This document shows positions 62,493 through 64,000 of a stretch of 64,000 nt of DNA, in pieces; position 1 is the first letter of the stretch; every line of letters begins with the position of its first letter. The translations under genes and the position numbers were made by a program. This stretch comes from Pararhizobium qamdonense (GTDB lineage Bacteria; Pseudomonadota; Alphaproteobacteria; Rhizobiales; Rhizobiaceae). Under the pieces are notes generated by a model that saw nothing but the letters and a program-made list of their open reading frames with translations, did no database searches and was not told where the DNA came from. Location: the NCBI RefSeq assembly GCF_029277445.1, contig NZ_CP119566.1, forward strand, positions 2,172,001-2,236,000, read 5' to 3'.

Positions 62493-64000
62493 TTACTCGT
62501 TGTCCTCAGGAGCTTTGCTCCAACCCCAATAGGTTTGGTATCGTGGCCCATGAGATTGCGGTTGCTGCCCCTTCTCTGGGCGGTCGATAAGAATGGGCAA
62601 GGGGGCGGGCAGCTCTGGACCGACAATAATTGCTTCCCCTTGACCAAGCGATGGGATGAAGGCCGCAGCGTCACGGTCGAGATCGCCGCAAGCGCGCTCG
62701 ATTGTTTCGCGGTCCCGCTCATTTGTGAGGCGATGAACGAACAGCGTACCCAACTGGCTCAACACGTCGGTTGGTACGTCCCGAGGGCGTTGGGTCGCAA
62801 TTCCCGTTGTCAATCCGTACTTGCGCCCTTCCTTGGCAATCAGGCCAAATGCGTCCAGGGTGACGTGATTGGTTTCGTCGCCGATTGAGCGGCCGATGAA
62901 TTGATGAGCTTCATCAAGGAAGCAAACCAACGGCACTTGTTGAAATACGTTTTTTCGAGCAAGGCCGAGTAGATGACGGCCCAACGTATTCAGAAGCAAC
63001 TCTCTGGTGTGGTATTTGAAACTCACGTGCTCGAATGAGAGCACCAGAGCGTTCTGGCTTGGGTCGTTGATGAAATCCTGGATTTCCTTGCAAATATCGA
63101 CGCCTTCGTGGGAGAACAAGCAACGCATTTCTGACGAAGACAGATAGGTTTCAACGCGGACGATCAAAGAGTTACAGGCGCTGAGGGCAAAGTCATCCCA
63201 ATCGCCAAATTGGCCAAGGTTGTTCTTCGTATACTGTTTTACGCACTCTTCCTTGATCTGATCTGGAAGTAGACTGATGTCGAAGTCGCAAACGTGCGAT
63301 TCGAGCTGAGATGCCAAGTCGATGAGAGCAAGTGCATGGGCGGTACGGCTGTTTTCACGCTTCCTAACTGTGCCACGTTTACTCACCTCAATGAAACCTT
63401 TTCGATTTCCGAGCGTGTAAATCTCGGTTTCGCCTTCTTCGACAGCGCGATGGAAAGCGTGCTCGTTCCCTCGCAACGCTCCTGCGAGGCGAAGACTTTT
63501 AATCGCATTTCGCAGATTCGGTCCCTGCATCTGCGCAGACGGCGTAAGTAACGCATAAAGATCGATTTCAGACATTTCGCCGTATGGAAACCGGGCTAGG
63601 GGCTGTTGCTCAGTGCCTTTCGAAAAGGAAAACTCCTTCGCCCCGGCGATTTTTCCGGCAAACTCTCCAGTGGGATCGAACAGGATACACTTTCCACCAA
63701 GGCGAACGATCTCGTTGAGCAGCTTAGAAAGGGTCCAGCTCTTACCGCCGCCGGTCGCACCGAAAATCCCGCAGTGTCGCCCAAAGAGCTTCTCTGGCGG
63801 CATGGCGATGTCCGCACCAGCAATTCCAGATAATCGACCAAGGTTCACAAGTAGTCGCTCGTCTTTTCCCTCTCCAACTTCGCCTTGGAGCGCCTCGCGA
63901 ATGGCAGATGCTAGAGCGTTACCATCCGCCAGGTAAATTCCATCGCCAACACGCGGTTTGACGTTGATGCCGCGTGTTACCTTGTGAGTTGCCTTACTGA
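62493..64000 (-). CDS. HerA-like ATPase, 5' end beyond window
   Basis: At least 502 codons of a DUF87/HerA-type ATPase; the frame stays open to the window edge with sensible sequence (...VTRGINVKPRVGDGIYLADG), so GTG at 63848 is not the true start. Walker A IFGATGGGKSWT, Walker B VPLVCFLDEAHQFI and the 'EGRKYGLTTGIATQRP', 'LTNERDRETIERA' region match the other HerA-like ATPase in this window. HerA hexamers move DNA for a partner nuclease. A PD-(D/E)XK-like gene follows directly, suggesting a nuclease-helicase pair. Confidence 0.88.
   Translation of the reverse strand, partial: SKATHKVTRGINVKPRVGDGIYLADGNALASAIREALQGEVGEGKDERLLVNLGRLSGIAGADIAMPPEKLFGRHCGIFGATGGGKSWTLSKLLNEIVRLGGKCILFDPTGEFAGKIAGAKEFSFSKGTEQQPLARFPYGEMSEIDLYALLTPSAQMQGPNLRNAIKSLRLAGALRGNEHAFHRAVEEGETEIYTLGNRKGFIEVSKRGTVRKRENSRTAHALALIDLASQLESHVCDFDISLLPDQIKEECVKQYTKNNLGQFGDWDDFALSACNSLIVRVETYLSSSEMRCLFSHEGVDICKEIQDFINDPSQNALVLSFEHVSFKYHTRELLLNTLGRHLLGLARKNVFQQVPLVCFLDEAHQFIGRSIGDETNHVTLDAFGLIAKEGRKYGLTTGIATQRPRDVPTDVLSQLGTLFVHRLTNERDRETIERACGDLDRDAAAFIPSLGQGEAIIVGPELPAPLPILIDRPEKGQQPQSHGPRYQTYWGWSKAPEDNE

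Overview
This window looks like a stretch of an alphaproteobacterial chromosome from the Rhizobiales, most likely family Rhizobiaceae (Rhizobium, Agrobacterium and relatives). The reasons are the dense high-GC coding, the serB/miaA/degP/ilvIH neighbourhood, a ChoX-type choline-binding protein, a CASTOR/POLLUX-type channel, an OpgB/CgmB-like phosphoglycerol transferase, a cyclase-type N-terminal regulatory domain and a mosaic palindromic intergenic element of the kind seen in rhizobia. Genus and species cannot be named from the sequence alone.

Bases 1-9.3 kb are housekeeping: the end of an ACT-domain gene, the periplasmic protease degP, a GNAT acetyltransferase coupled to serB, miaA (whose start codon overlaps the serB start codon on the other strand), a HerA-like ATPase, and ilvI-ilvH. 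A branched-chain leader peptide and attenuator precede ilvIH. ilvC lies 23 kb away behind a TetR-type regulator.

Bases 9.3-52.2 kb are typical rhizobial metabolic and regulatory genes in short operons: a MazEF-like pair, a cobalt-type nitrile hydratase operon, a lipoprotein/ECF sigma/anti-sigma operon, a RecD-like helicase, a MerR-type regulator with a LuxR-like C-terminal HTH, a membrane protein with a cyclase-type N-terminal domain, pdxJ, a NmrA-type reductase with divergent HxlR regulator, a FAD monooxygenase facing a MarR-GNAT fusion, a racemase, an NDH-2, several SDR/AKR/ADH enzymes, a choline-binding protein with a BetI-like regulator, an aminotransferase, a phosphoglycerol transferase, a RocB-like peptidase with divergent Lrp regulator, a CASTOR/POLLUX-like channel, a complete Fe3+-type ABC importer, and EEP-nuclease, NUDIX and PhzF enzymes.

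A tRNA-Lys(CTT) gene at 52273-52348 marks a sharp change. From there to the window end the DNA is an accessory region: mostly short unrecognised genes, relatively AT-rich spacers, a tRNA-like hairpin element, paired direct repeats, strings of 4-bp-overlapping small genes including a DUF29 protein, and a spanin-like lipoprotein with an apparent frameshift. It ends in a minus-strand cluster of a HerA-like ATPase (running off the window), a PD-(D/E)XK-like protein, a 54-residue ORF and a KAP-type P-loop NTPase. This last cluster is the best candidate for an undescribed system, probably defence against phage or plasmids. No integrase is visible, so the other island boundary is presumably beyond base 64000.
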